Source: Ashinkailepas kermadecensis
Taxonomy: Eukaryota; Arthropoda; Thecostraca; Neolepadidae
Length of the DNA: 64,000 bases
Reading direction: 5' to 3'
Assembly: GCA_034440615.1 (NCBI GenBank)
Contig: JAOTOM010004053.1
Coordinates: 151,198-215,197, forward strand
The notes beneath the pieces were generated by a model, which was not told where the DNA came from, made no database searches, and saw nothing but the letters and a program-made list of their open reading frames with translations. Both the position numbers and the translations under genes were made by a program. Position 1 is the first letter of the stretch, and each line of letters opens with the position of its first letter. Positions 23,205 to 34,497 of the stretch are shown here, piece after piece.

Positions 23205-23375
23205 CTTCAGCGCCTAAAATATCACACAAACTATAAAGTAAAATTCCCTTTACGTAAACGTCCACATGCCTGCACCTTGATCGCAAACACCCGCTTTTAT
23301 AGTCAGACATGTAACGTACTCGCTTCAAAGGTGGCGCAAATGACCTCTGTGGTCCGGTACGCCTGAAAAGGTCAC
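23205..23375 (+). mobile_element. 3'-UTR-only copy of the I-clade element
   Basis: atatcacacaaactata.agtaaaattccc, then tgcctgcaccttgatcgcaaacac, then atgtaacgtactcgctt, then gtggtccggtacgcctgaaaa follow 18035-18205 base for base apart from scattered differences. This is a severely 5'-truncated insertion, typical of target-primed reverse transcription. Confidence 0.8.
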
Positions 23376-24094
23376 TCCCCCATGCAGTTAAATTGAAACT
23401 TGCCTGATGCTACCAATTTCTGCAATATACGAATAAAAACCTGTGACGTCATCAAGGTTTGAATGCGACTTTGGTGTACCTTTTAAAATAATGGTATTTT
23501 TGCGGCGTTTAGTAATGGTGTTTTTGCGGCGTACGAGACATTGGGCTTGTCAAGGCTATTTCTCTTGTATAGCATTGGTCGTGGATGACTAAGGTTTGCT
23601 TAAAAGCCATGTGAGCCATAGCTTTCTTTTTTATTCTTTCAGGAATACCAATTATATTGCAGTGGCCATGCAGCTTCTTGCTGACTTTTCTCTGTCATGG
23701 TATCATAAGCTGGCAGATTTGCCCACACATGGCTCTCGTTTTCCCCATATCAATATTGAATGCATGCATTGTCATTGGGCATTTAGGTAGGTACCTAGGT
23801 AAATATCAAGCTGATGGTGTGATAGGTGGGCTGCTGAAGATAATTATAGTTTGCATATCCACAATCTCAAGGATGATTGCCCTTGTTCACTGGACAATGC
23901 AAGTTTGACAATGACTGGAAATTAAGAATGGATTTTTTCCTGTTTAAGCTCATATGTGTGTGGTTTTGCCATTGGTGGTGTGTACAAACATCAGTATGAC
24001 AATCCAATTGTTGTTTTGTGGCTTAACATTTAAAAAATAAGAGACAATCTGGTTTAAAATGCATCATCAGCGAATCTTAACATTTTATGTCGTA
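23376..24094. other. AT-rich spacer with R2 copy 2
   Basis: Repeat R2 recurs at 23783-23905 (taggtaggtacctaggtaaa, then gataattatagtttgcatatcc). The rest has no recognisable gene. Confidence 0.45.
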
Positions 24095-24418
24095 AGTTTT
24101 CCTTGCACAGTGGAGGGAAATCTAGCTATTTTGTTTTTTTCCACATAATTTTGAATTGTGTAGCAAAAGTTGGATACTCAGTCCACTATCTAATCCAAAT
24201 CTGTTCTTTTTCAGTACAAAATGTGCTGGTTAACATCAACTAAGTTTTCTATGTACCTAACACAATGTTTTTCTTCTTTTTTTTTCCTTTAGCTTTTTAT
24301 CAGCATAAAAATAGCATGGGTTATTGCGGGGGGCCAAAATCAACATGGGGGGGCCAAGATCAGCATTGGGGGGGGGGGGCCATGGCCCCCGCAAAAGGAT
24401 ACAAATCGACGCCCCTGG
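24095..24418. repeat. Dispersed repeat R1, copy 3
   Basis: Begins ttgcacagtggagggaaatc, passes through ttgggggggggggcc and ends caaatcgacgcccctgg. It abuts the second satellite. Confidence 0.75.
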
Positions 24419-25119
24419 CTCGGACTATGGGGACGGACGGCTACGGGTGAGCTCCGACTATGAGGACGGCTCCGGGTAAGCTCCGACTATGGGGACGGAC
24501 GGCTACGGGTGAGCTCCGACTATGGGGACGGCTCCGGGTAAGCTCCGGTTGTGGGGACGGCTCCGGGTGACCTCCGGCTATGGGGACGGCTACGGGTGAG
24601 CTCCGACTATGGGGACGGCTCCGGGTAAGCTCCGGTTGTGGGGACGGCTCCGGGTAGGCTCCGGTTGTGGGGACGGCTACGGGTGAGCTCCGGCTATGGG
24701 GACGGCTCCGGGTAAGCTCCGGTTGTGGGGACGGCTACGGGTGAGCTCCGGCTATGGGGACGGCTCCGGGTAAGCTCCGGTTGTGGGGACGGCTACGGGT
24801 GAGACCGGGCTATGGGGACGGCTCCGGGTGGGCTCCGGCTGTGGAGACGGCTCCGGGTAAGCTCCGGTTGTGGGGACGGCTCCGGGTAAGCTCCGGTTGT
24901 GGGGACGGCTACGGGTGAGCTCCGGCTATGGGGACGGCTCCGGGTAAGCTCCGGTTGTGGGGACGGCTCCGGGTAAGCTCCGGTTGTGGGGACGGCTACG
25001 GGTGAGACCGGGCTATGGGGACGGCTCCGGGTGGGCTCCGGCTGTGGAGACGGCTTCGAGTGAGCACCGACTGTGGGGACAGCTTCCGGTCGCGGGGACG
25101 GCTTTGCTGGCTCAGGGGC
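24419..25119. repeat. 29-bp satellite, copy 2
   Basis: The same 29-bp units and variants as 20748-21344, with slightly more copies. The shared end region is offset by exactly 3775 bp from copy 1. Confidence 0.88.
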
Positions 25120-25547
25120 TGGCAGGACGCAGCCTTCACGGAGCAGGAAACTCCGTGCAGACGAAGGCCCCTCTTTAAATAGCTTGGGGCTTCTAGAGCA
25201 CGCAAGGCGCCCATGTGCGACTTGGGCGTCATCCGTCGACCCAAACGGCCCTTCTAACGGCCCGAGGTCCTCTTCGGCAATTAGGGCCAGGGGACCTAGT
25301 TGCATCAGGTTCAGTTTCAAAAAGTACGACAGGCCATAATCAGCATGGGTGAAGTGGCTTGAACAAATGTAGGCCTTGTTACAATCAAACTGGTCCGCTC
25401 GGGCACTTTTTGGATCCAATGTTTGCAGATTTTTCCATCTGCAGGAAATCTGTACACGCTGCCACCCTGAGGCATCTTCTTCCTTCCTTTCCCTCCTGAC
25501 CACATCTTGAAAGTAGCAACCGAACAGTGCACCATGCCTGACTTCAC
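25120..25547 (-). pseudogene. THAP-type zinc-finger exon remnant, copy 2
   Basis: Nearly identical to 21345-21772, with the acceptor-like ttcttttcag, the Phe in place of the second Cys, and the same frame break between the HWIQKV part and the YICSSHF part. Because both copies carry the same lesions, the duplication came after the decay. Homology stops at tttctaccat (about 25638, matching 21863). Confidence 0.65.
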
Positions 25548-25639
25548 CTGAAAAGAAAGCCAATGACATGGACTAGCATAGTATCTCACTCAATATGTTT
25601 CTAGTGTGGCTTCTCAACGAATTATGATTTCTACCATAA

Positions 25640-26800
25640 AATGTCCGCTAACCGTCCCTTTACACCATCATCTTGACACACCTGTGGCAGCCTCCTGAAC
25701 CATCTATGGCCTCATGAAATCGCCTTTCTACATTTGCACCTCACTGCATCGCAACTTTCATCCATGGCTTTAGTTTATTCGTATCCAATCACTTGCAGTC
25801 ACACTCCTTTCAATAATAGTCTCTGAAGCGGAATTACCCTGATGCTCCCATTCGCTCTCGCCCGGTTCAAGCCATCAATGCTCGCCTCCCCGTTTAAACA
25901 GATTAGCAGACGTCGGCACCAGATGAGGATCTCCTCACAGCGTTCGGACCCGCCTGGAACAACGGGATAATTCGAGATGTCTGTTTACTTCCATTCCATT
26001 GTTTGCCGGGAATCACGTGAGAAAGCCTGTTGAGAGATTCTGGCTTTGCTGTGGTGCTCGATGTGGTCTCTGTGTCACTGCGGTGTCCAGTGTGGTCCCT
26101 AAGTAGGAATGGGTGGCCTCTTCAGATAACCACCCCGGACCAGATTCCGGCTATGCCACTGGGTGTGCGCCAAGTTGACGGGCACGGTGCTGAGCGAGCC
26201 TCCAGACTGGCGCCTGACGTGCGGCCGCATTCCTGCGGGCAGTGTGCAGTACAGTGTGCAGTACAGACTGCAGATTCGCTCGCGCTGCTCGCTCCGACTG
26301 CACGCTCCTGTCGAACGGGTTTGGTCGCGCCCAGCGTAGCGGGGTCGTGAGGCGCGCGGCGCCTGTCTGTCGCTGCTGGACAGCGCATCACGGTGCATTG
26401 CAACCAGTGCGGCGAACGGTGAAGCGGCTGCTGCTGAAGGTGACTTCAGGGTCTCAGACGAGGCTGTCAATGGCATGTCACCATGTCGTCGTGGGGCTGT
26501 CCCAGTGCATGGGGCACTTTCTGGGGGCGGGGCTGCCGGACACGCTCCTCCCGAAATATGTATGAAGCACGCACATTTGTCTCCGGAGCATTCCGGGACA
26601 GGGGCACGCTTCCGACAGAAGGGCGTACTTTTCGATGCTTGCTTCTCGTATATTCCGAGAATGATACAAATTTGTTACAAGCAGATTGAATTTACCTCCC
26701 TTAATGCCGAAAACAAGATGGAGTCCCATTTTACAGGCCACACGTACGACATTCTGGAGAAGATACCGGTAGTTTGAATTGGATTACTATGCATTCAACA
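25640..26800. other. No recognisable gene
   Basis: GC-rich in part (26200-26550), with several overlapping open frames but no recognisable domain. Confidence 0.4.
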
Positions 26801-26804
26801 GACG

Positions 26805-27255
26805 AGCATACACCTTACCCTGACGTACACTGCCATTTCTAGAAATTGCACCTGGCAACAACACATCTCCACACACCCACGGCATGTGGCTAGCGCCACC
26901 TCTCACAGTATCGCCCACATTAAGGCATAGTATTAACTTAAAATAGCGACTCCAATCTCATCGTAAGTCACAGGCCCCATAGAGCAGCCCAGCGCACACA
27001 TTACCCTGGCGTACATTGCCATTTCTAGAAAATTCACCTGGCAACCATAGATTGTTAAAGAGTTGCCACCCACGGTATGTGGGAGCACTACCTTTGAAAA
27101 CACCGCCGATATTAAGACATCATTAATTTCAAATAACGCTTCGAATCCCGTCGTACGGCACAGGCTGAAAGAACAGTTCAACCTTTCCTTCGCGCACACT
27201 GTCATATCTGCAATTTTCACCTGACACCCACAAATTTTACACAGGCCACATCCAG
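26805..27255 (+). repeat. ~190-bp tandem repeat, arm of a third foldback
   Basis: accctgacgtacactgccat near 26818, accctggcgtacattgccat near 27003 and tcgcgcacactgtcatatct near 27190 each begin a similar unit, with cacctggcaac and a cc.acatta..gcat word in step. About 2.4 diverged copies. An inverted copy lies at 28140-28375. Confidence 0.75.
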
Positions 27256-27264
27256 CTATCGCTG

Positions 27265-27985
27265 CAGTATCCCGCGTTCTCGCCGATCCAGTCACCGCTG
27301 CCGTATGACACAGTCTGGCCGATCCAGTTACCGCTACCGTATCTCACGGTCTCGCCGAACTGGTCACTGCTGCCGCATCTCAGTCTCGCCGATCCAGTTA
27401 TTGATGCCGTATCTCACAGTCTCGCCGAACTAGTCACCGCTGCCGTATCTCACAGTCTCGCCGAACTAGTCGCCGCTGCCGTATCCCAGTCTCGCCGAAC
27501 TAGTCACCGCTGCCGTATCTCAGTCTCGCCGAACCAGCCACTGCTGCCGTATCTCACAGTCTCGCCGAACTAGTCACCGCTGTCGTATCCCACAGTCTCG
27601 CCGAACTAGTCACCGCTGCCGTATCCCACAGTCTCGCCGAACTAGTCACCGCTGCCGTATCTCAGTCTCGCCGAACTAGTCACCGCTGCCGTATCTCACG
27701 GTCTCGCCGAACTAGTCACCGCTGCCGTATCCCACAGTCTCGCCGAACTAGTCACCGCTGCCGTATCTCAGTCTCGCCGAACTAGTCACCGCTGCCGTAT
27801 CTCAGTCTCGCCGAACTAGTCACCGCTGCCGTATCTCAGTCTCGCCGAACTAGTCACCGCTGCCGTATCTCAGTCTCGCCGAACTAGTCACCGCTGCCGT
27901 ATCTCACGGTCTCGCCGAACCAGTCCCCGCTGCCGTATTTCACAGTCACGGCTGCCGTATCTCACGGTCTTGCTGAGAGAGTGCG
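27265..27985. repeat. 34-36-bp satellite (cagtctcgccgaactagtcaccgctgccgtatct type)
   Basis: About 20 copies differing mainly in the joint (ctcagt, ctcacagt, ctcacggt, cccacagt). The array lies between the inverted ~190-bp arms, so it forms the loop of the third foldback. Confidence 0.9.
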
Positions 27986-28139
27986 TCCGACTCCCTGCAG
28001 CTGGGCGCCAGAGTTGCGACTCTGACATTAGCAGCGCATACATCTGATTAAAGGCGTGCCGTTCAGTGATATACAAACGGCATTGTCGCATTGCGGAGGA
28101 GCAAGAGGTAGTGGTGATTCCTGAGTACCGAAGGGCGGG

Positions 28140-28375
28140 CGTACTAATTTGTCTTCGCAGCGGAACCTGCAGTGGTCATTTCGGTTCCCTGTGTGAAATG
28201 TGTGGGCGTCAGGTGAATATTTTACACATGGCAGGGTACGCCAGGGTGAAGTGTCTGCTGGGCTGCTCTCTGCGCGTGTGGCGTACGATGGGCTCCGAGT
28301 CGATATTTGAAGTTAAATACACTGCCAACGACACGCAGGTGTTCCCGCACGACGTGCTAACTGTGCCGAGAGCGT
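28140..28375 (-). repeat. Inverted arm of the third foldback
   Basis: On the minus strand it reads cttcaaatatcgactcgg, cccatcgtacgccacac, gagcagcccagcagac, accctggcgtaccctgcc and attcacctgacgcccacac, in the same order as the units at 26930-27240. Confidence 0.75.
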
Positions 28376-28975
28376 AACCAGATCCCGCACCGACGCGTCT
28401 CGTAAACAAACGATGCCGCTCTGCCATAACTGTTTACCGAGCAGACGAAACCCCCGTCCCGGCCGATCGCGTTTGCTGTTGTGTCCGGACAGCGACCTGA
28501 CCTGTCTGACAGCGACCAGGCCGCCGTGACGTGGACGTCTGTCGTGGCTTCGACCGATGGCTTCACCGCCAGCTGCGAAAACGCCATTGCACCGTCAAGG
28601 TCATACTCGGCGAAGTTCTGGGCTCGTCTAGCATCGCCATCGGTGTACCACTTAGTTGTCATTTGACATGGAGACGGGGAATTTACATTTGATCGCACGG
28701 TGATTGTCGGTTCACGCAACGTATCAAAATGCGCATACATCAGTGATATTGATTGCAATGTTGTGATATTTGAGTGAACGATGACAATGAGAGGTAACTT
28801 GACATGCAAATCAGGGGTGTTGTTTTGTATACTTTTGGAGGTGTACGTGCCCTCTCCCCCTACCAAATTCCAAAATTTACCCCTCCAATAGTAATGTTGT
28901 CCCCTCCCCACATATCAAATAGAAATTGGCATGCAGCAAAAAGCATAAAACTGCGGGCTGAGATCGGAGCGGAAG
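28376..28975. other. No recognisable feature
   Basis: Open frames on both strands lack recognisable domains. Confidence 0.35.
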
Positions 28976-29200
28976 CGCCGATGGCCCCGCCGATGGTCCC
29001 ACCAATAGTCCCGCCAACGGCTCCGCTGATGGCCCCGCCGATGGCCCCGCCGATGGTCCCACCAATAGTCCCGCCAACGGCTCCGCTGATGGCCCCGCCG
29101 ATGGCCCCGCCGATGGTCCCACCAATAGTCCCGCCAACGGCTCCGCTGATGGCTCCGCCGATGGCTCCGCCGATGGCTCCGCCGATGATCCCACCGATGG
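28976..29200. repeat. 60-bp tandem repeat with 9/12-bp subrepeats
   Basis: Three essentially exact 60-bp units (28981, 29041, 29101) built from ccgatggcc- and ccaatagtc-like subunits, then degenerate subunits to about 29250. Being a multiple of 3, it keeps all frames open (Met/Pro-rich or Gly/Ile-rich artefacts). Confidence 0.9.
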
Positions 29201-29260
29201 TCACAACGATGACCCCGTGGATGGTCACGCTGATGACCCCGCCGATGGCTCTACTATAAC

Positions 29261-29879
29261 CGGCGATGTCGGCACGTTTACTCTGGTCAGCTGTCATCAG
29301 GACGGTTTCCAGTGCGGCTGACCGCCATCGTTAACGTCGCCACTATACACAACAGTGTCGCCAGCGTGCCGGTGTCCGGAGACACTGCGCCCACTGGCGC
29401 CGTCTGCGCTGCTGAGTATCCCGCCGCCACTGCTGACACCAGGCCGGAAGCCGAGGCTTCCAGGAATCTGTCAGCTGCGGTGGCCCGGATGAGCTTCCTC
29501 TGACAGAAGCGATAATGCTGCCCAAGCTGCCTGCGGCAGCCGTAGAAGAGCTGGTCTTCAGCAGTTCACGGACGTGTGGGGCATCTCTTGCTGTGCTCAG
29601 TTCGGAGTCGCTCGCGATTGCGCCAAACTACGCCTCAGGGCGTCAATAAGGGTCACGAAATCGGGCGTCTTGGCTGTGATAACGTCTGCACCTGCGTGGT
29701 GATGGACACAGAAAGGCTTGCCACCGGCAGGTTGAACTTGGTGCTGTCTTATTGGATTCTAGCCACCGGAAGCGTAGAGTCCGTCTGCGTCGGCTAGATA
29801 TCTGTCTTCTCCGGAGAAAGGAGAAAACTGTGATACCTGAACGCGACCAGCTGCCAGATTGCCGATGCAGGAGTCATGG
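29261..29879. other. No recognisable gene
   Basis: GC-rich stretch with short open frames and no recognisable domain. Confidence 0.35.
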
Positions 29880-30495
29880 GCAGATACAGTGGGAAGGGAA
29901 CTGGGGGCATGTGCTCCCTCCCATGGAAAGTGGCCGCTCCTCCGGCCGGGAAAAGGCGCCCATTCGGGAAGGCTCGAGTGAACACTCTATATTTGTATTA
30001 GTCAGAAACACCCCTCCGAGAGAAAAAGGCACCTCTTCAGTGTGCTCGAATGGAACACCCTCGAATTTCTCTGCCAGAGGGTCCCCTTGGAAGGAAAAGA
30101 CACCACTCCAGAAAGGAGCGGGTCCAGAAAATGTTAAGGGGAACTTGGTCTCTGGAGGGGCGCCTCTAGATGACAAATTTGAGGGGTGGGGGTGCACTCG
30201 AACCTTCTCGGAGGGGCGCCTTTAAGTTCCAACGTATACCTCTGGCTCAAAAAAAAATAAGGGGGTTCACTCAAATACACAAATGGGGCCTTTTCCTTGC
30301 AAGGAGCGCCTGTCTGAATAATTCGATGGGGATGCACTCGAGCACACTGGAAGGACGCCTTCTCCTGTGAGAGGGGCGCCTCTGGCTGAAAAATTCGATG
30401 GGGATGCACACGAGCCTTCCGGAGTGGAGCCTTCTCCCAGCCGAAGGGGGGCCAATTTCCATGTGGGCACATGCCCTCAGTGTCACCCCTGTATC
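29880..30495. mobile_element. Short foldback MITE with internal GGGGCGCC subrepeats
   Basis: The left end (agatacagtgggaag, ctgggggcatgtgctccc, ccatggaaagtggcc, cggccgggaaaaggcgcc) reappears inverted at the right end (ggagccttctcccagccg, ccaatttccatgtgggcacatgccctcag, cccctgtatccg). The interior carries cggaggggcgcc and aaattcgatggggatgcactcgag subrepeats. It is related to 5113-5425. Non-coding. Confidence 0.7.
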
Positions 30496-30599
30496 CGCCC
30501 CTGCCTCTAAGTACTTGTCAGTGTTGACCTTCCGAAGAAATGGCGCCCCTTCAGACAAGTGCCCCCAGGACAATTCTTGAATCAGCCCCTGGTAGTAGT

Positions 30600-32213
30600 C
30601 CCCGGCGTTGGCAGGATCGCGGCGCCGCGGACGTCAAATTGTTGAGTTTGGAAAGTACGTCTTTGCACATCTTCGTACCCATCCCGGGGCTGCAACTTGG
30701 TGTATGACCCATCACCCGATGCTCAATCTTCATAGTAGGGAATAAAACAATTTTCGACAAAGATGTATTATATGTGTGATAAAATACCTTTTTTTATACT
30801 ACCTGTGACCTGCACTATAACGACTCCTTTGCCGACCTCGCAGGCATGTACCTACTTGGAGAGTGGCGGCGCATACGCATTTAACCATACAAGGCATATA
30901 GGGCATATAAAACGGAGAGACATCAGGAATGGATACTTCTTAGAAAAGCTGCAGAGACCCGCGAAATAGTACAGAAACAGCAAAATATTACAATTCAGTG
31001 CATTTAGTATACGATAAATTGGAACCATTATAATTCCGTGATTTCAGCGAATCAAACAGCCAGAGTAGTGCACATTAGGTGCCTTGTACTGTACTTACCT
31101 GCTTTCCGGCCTTCTCGTTCGCACGTAACCACGCTTGCTCGCATGTGGCCAGGTTTTGTTCCCAGCAATGCTTTTCCCCTGTTGTGTACCGGCTTCTTTC
31201 CATAGATAGTTGTGCAGTCTCACACCCTCAGTACGACTTCAAGATTGATAGTCCGCGCAACAAGTGTGCGTCTGTGATAACACAGGCACCAAATGGGCAT
31301 CTGCGAGGTTTTCGTTTGACGTTGGTGACAAGGGGCCCAATTCAATATCGACATTTGTTCTGCTACTTGACCGTTGCGAGACATGGATCGAGATCCCTTT
31401 TACATCGCTCACGACGGCTGCTTCATTCCACTCCATGCATACCCTTACTAGTAGGCACTGGTACTGGCAACGAGGTTGAGGTTGCAAGGGTGTAATATGA
31501 TCGGTTACTGCGGTGTGATATAGTCACCCACATGCATTTGTATATATCGGTGCAGTAGTCTGGCTGTTGGTGGGAGATCACGGCAGATGGCAAATGACGG
31601 TGGCGTTCCTAAGTACTTCTGAGTTGTATGCTATGAGCCCCCAAATTATTACAGGCAGAAATGGCCTAATTTGATTTACATTGCCAAATATAGCCCCTTG
31701 CGTGCTTACACTGGCTGCTCAGACAGCGAGCGAGAGTTGCGAGCCGACGTTGATACAAATACTAGAACCCAATTAGTCTTGTTTGCTCGCATTTTGAGGC
31801 TATCTCGAACTCGGCCTCTTTTCAGGTAATATTGGTATTAGATGAACTAACGTGAAAACTGTGCGTTAGGTAGATTTAGCTGGCAAATGCACTTGATAAG
31901 GATTACACATTGTCACTATTTTAACCATCAAGAAACAACACATAAATATATCACCTCAAGTCGATTAAAAACTTACAAATGTTACCTCAACATTTTACAT
32001 TGAATGCCCGAACGCAGTCCGCTCCACTGTCTCAGTCTGTGTAATGCATGTTGGTATGACCGGAGCCACGATTTCCCACCTGGTTGTGTTTCTGTGTGTC
32101 TTGCACACACATCTTAATATTAATAATATAATAATAGGTCGCCATGGTGCATGTGTGTGGGTGGGCTCGTAGATTGTCAGGTACCTTTTCTCGTTGATAT
32201 ATGAGCAACGGAG
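30600..32213. other. No recognisable gene
   Basis: Unique-looking sequence. An open frame around 31079-31495 (+) and one opposite it have no recognisable domain. Confidence 0.4.
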
Positions 32214-32697
32214 GAAACGTGGCTGGTGAACTCTTGAAACGTGGCTGGTGAACTCTTGAAACGTGGCTGGTGAACTCTTGAAACGTGGCTGGTGAACTCT
32301 TGAAACGTGGCTGGTGAACTCTTGAAACGTGGCTGGTGAACTCTTGAAACGTGGCTGGTGAACTCTTGAAACGTGGCTGGTGAACTCTTGAAACGTGGCT
32401 GGTGAACTCTTGAAACGTGGCTGGTGAACTCTTGAAACGTGGCTGGTGAACTCTTGAAACGTGGCTGGTGAACTCTTGAAACGTGGCTGGTGAACTCTTG
32501 AAACGTGGCTGGTGAACTCTTGAAACGTGGCTGGTGAACTCTTGAAACGTGGCTGGTGAACTCTTGAAACGTGGCTGGTGAACTCTTGAAACGTGGCTGG
32601 TGAACTCTTGAAACGTGGCTGGTGAACTCTTGAAACGTGGCTGGTGAACTCTTGAAACGTGGCTGGTGAACTCTTGAAACGTGGCTGGTGAACTCTT
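32214..32697. repeat. 22 copies of a 22-bp unit without visible variation
   Basis: gaaacgtggctggtgaactctt repeats from 32214 to 32697, exactly 484 bp = 22 x 22. I see no substitution or indel between units. The long minus-strand open frames are this repeat read in codons (three units = 22 residues). There are no spacers, so it is not a CRISPR array. Confidence 0.97.
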
Positions 32698-32904
32698 GCA
32701 CACGGACAGAACGGAAAGTTTCGAAAATCGCATTCGCTGTTACTTTGTTTTGCTTTCAATTGAGTCGGACAACTGTGTACCCCTTAATTGATTACCTGTA
32801 CTTCTAGACGTGGTTATATATATATTCAGCGTCACATCAATTGCAAATTGACCCGGTCAGGAGATTAAATGTCGTAAATCTAGCATACGAACATACTTGA
32901 GGAC

Positions 32905-33140
32905 GGTCGATTAACACGCGCGCCGGAGGGCCTCTCACATAAATGTCACAGTAGGGGGGGGAGGGGAGGATTCGGACCCTGCCCCTAAGTTTTCGGAAAC
33001 TATTAAAGCTATAAGCACAAAATATGGAGGGTAGAGTACGGATGTAGTGAACTCGCTTCAATACAAAGTTCATGACCCCAGGCCTTTGAGGTCATGATCG
33101 GCTGCCTCACTGCACCGCCGCACCAACGAACTTTTGGCCC
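32905..33140. repeat. Dispersed ~240-bp repeat, copy 1
   Basis: Begins attaacacgcgcgcc..gagggcctct.acata and has agctataagcacaaaatatggaggg. Its counterpart at 42958-43210 has gttaacacgcgcgcg, agggcctctgacata and agctagaagcgcgaaatttggaggg. Diverged pair. Confidence 0.6.
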
Positions 33141-33164
33141 CGGTCTAATTTTCAATGGCACAAG

Positions 33165-33762
33165 CACGAACTTTTGAGAAAACCAGCTTGATTTTGAGGG
33201 GCCCCAGTTTGACTTCGGGGTGCGGGCGGGGGGCAGCGCGATTATCAGGGGCCCCGGCCCGACCTTTTGGGCCCCAATGTGATTTGCAGGTACATGGCCC
33301 GTCTTCTTGTAGACCTAGCGTCATTTTTAGCTCCAGCGTCGAGATTTATCGGGCCCCCAACGTGATTTCCAGGGCCCCGTCCCGACCTTTTGATGCTCAG
33401 GCGTGATTTTCATGGGGCCCCGAGTGATCCTTTTGGGGCCCATCGGTATTTTCAGAGGCCCTGGTATCACTTTGTAGACTCCAGTGTCATTTTATGGGCG
33501 ATCTTTGGGGCCCCCAATGTGATTTTCAGGGGCATTGGTGCGATTTTGGTGGCTCCCAGCATTATATTCAGGGACCCTGCGCGACCTTTTGGAGCCCCTA
33601 ATGTGATCCTTAGAGGGCCCGGTGCGATTTTTGTGGGGTCCAGCGGCATTTTTAGAGAGCCTGGCGCATTTTATCCGAATCTCAGCGCGATTCTCGGAGG
33701 CCCCACAACCTCTCTGGGAGGGGCAACTGCTCCCTTTGCCCCCTCCCTTCAACACGCCACTG
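33165..33762. repeat. Degenerate GGGCCC-type ~30-bp repeats
   Basis: Units of the type 'ggggccc.a.tgtgattttcaggggcc' recur irregularly. The block stops at cttcaacacgccactg, which resembles a hAT-type terminus (cagtggcg when reversed). I could not find a convincing left terminus or target duplication, so a MITE origin is only a suggestion. Confidence 0.55.
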
Positions 33763-34291
33763 ATGGTGATGCATGGAAAGAACGGCCTCAAAACCTCCAA
33801 AATTAACATTAGAACTGAACGTCACCAAGCTCGTGATGAAGGCCGTCGTGCAGGTGGTGCCGGCGCAGGATCCGGAAGTCGGGCGTGTCGTGCTGCCGTG
33901 CGTCGACGACCTGCTAGTCGACCAGGATGTTGCTAGTACCGAGCGCGTGGTAGCGCATTTCGCCGAGCACGGTCTCAAACGCAAGCCATAGCAGCGCGAG
34001 GCTGAAGACGCGCGTCCGCTTGGCCTTGGCGTGCGTGCAGCAGACGGGAGCTGCGCTGGTGCCGCTGGTGGTAACCCTGTCGACGCGCCGGCCGTGAGGA
34101 TGACTCGCCGCGCCGTGTTGGCATGGTGTGGCCAACTGGCTGCGCATCTGTCGCTGTGTGGCTGGCTGCGACCAGCGGCGGCGGGGCTGAAGCGTCGAAC
34201 GAATGTCATGACGGAAGGGTTAGATGTCGTAGAGTACGCGTCGCTGCGCGAGCAACTGGAGTGCGTGGCGTGTCGTATGACCGACCATGAT

Positions 34292-34497
34292 CCTGCTCAG
34301 GGGCAGGCGTGGCTTTTTATTCCTTTGAGGGAAAACTGTCCCCTCTCCCCTTAATCTTGGCTTTGCCACCCAATAATACCAACTTTTAACACGGGAGCCT
34401 ATGGAGTGTGGACCCCATTCCATTTTGGTTTGCCCATTGTCTTCATGTATTTTGCACCCCCCCCCCAATAATTTTCACAAATCAACATCCCTGCTCA
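34292..34497. mobile_element. Possible 190-bp insertion with 8-bp duplication
   Basis: cctgctca at 34292-34299 recurs at 34490-34497, bracketing 190 bp of different composition (a C run, tttgaggga words) that interrupts the LTR-element remnant. Terminal inverted repeats are not evident, so this is tentative. Confidence 0.4.

Noticed and set aside
31995..32759. 254-codon repetitive minus-strand protein, and the idea of a CRISPR array
   Set aside because: Pure 22-bp repeat read as codons. There are no unique spacers, so it is not CRISPR.
33165..33762. Complete hAT MITE like that at 61843-62453
   Set aside because: Only the right end looks like a hAT terminus. The left end and an 8-bp duplication could not be matched.
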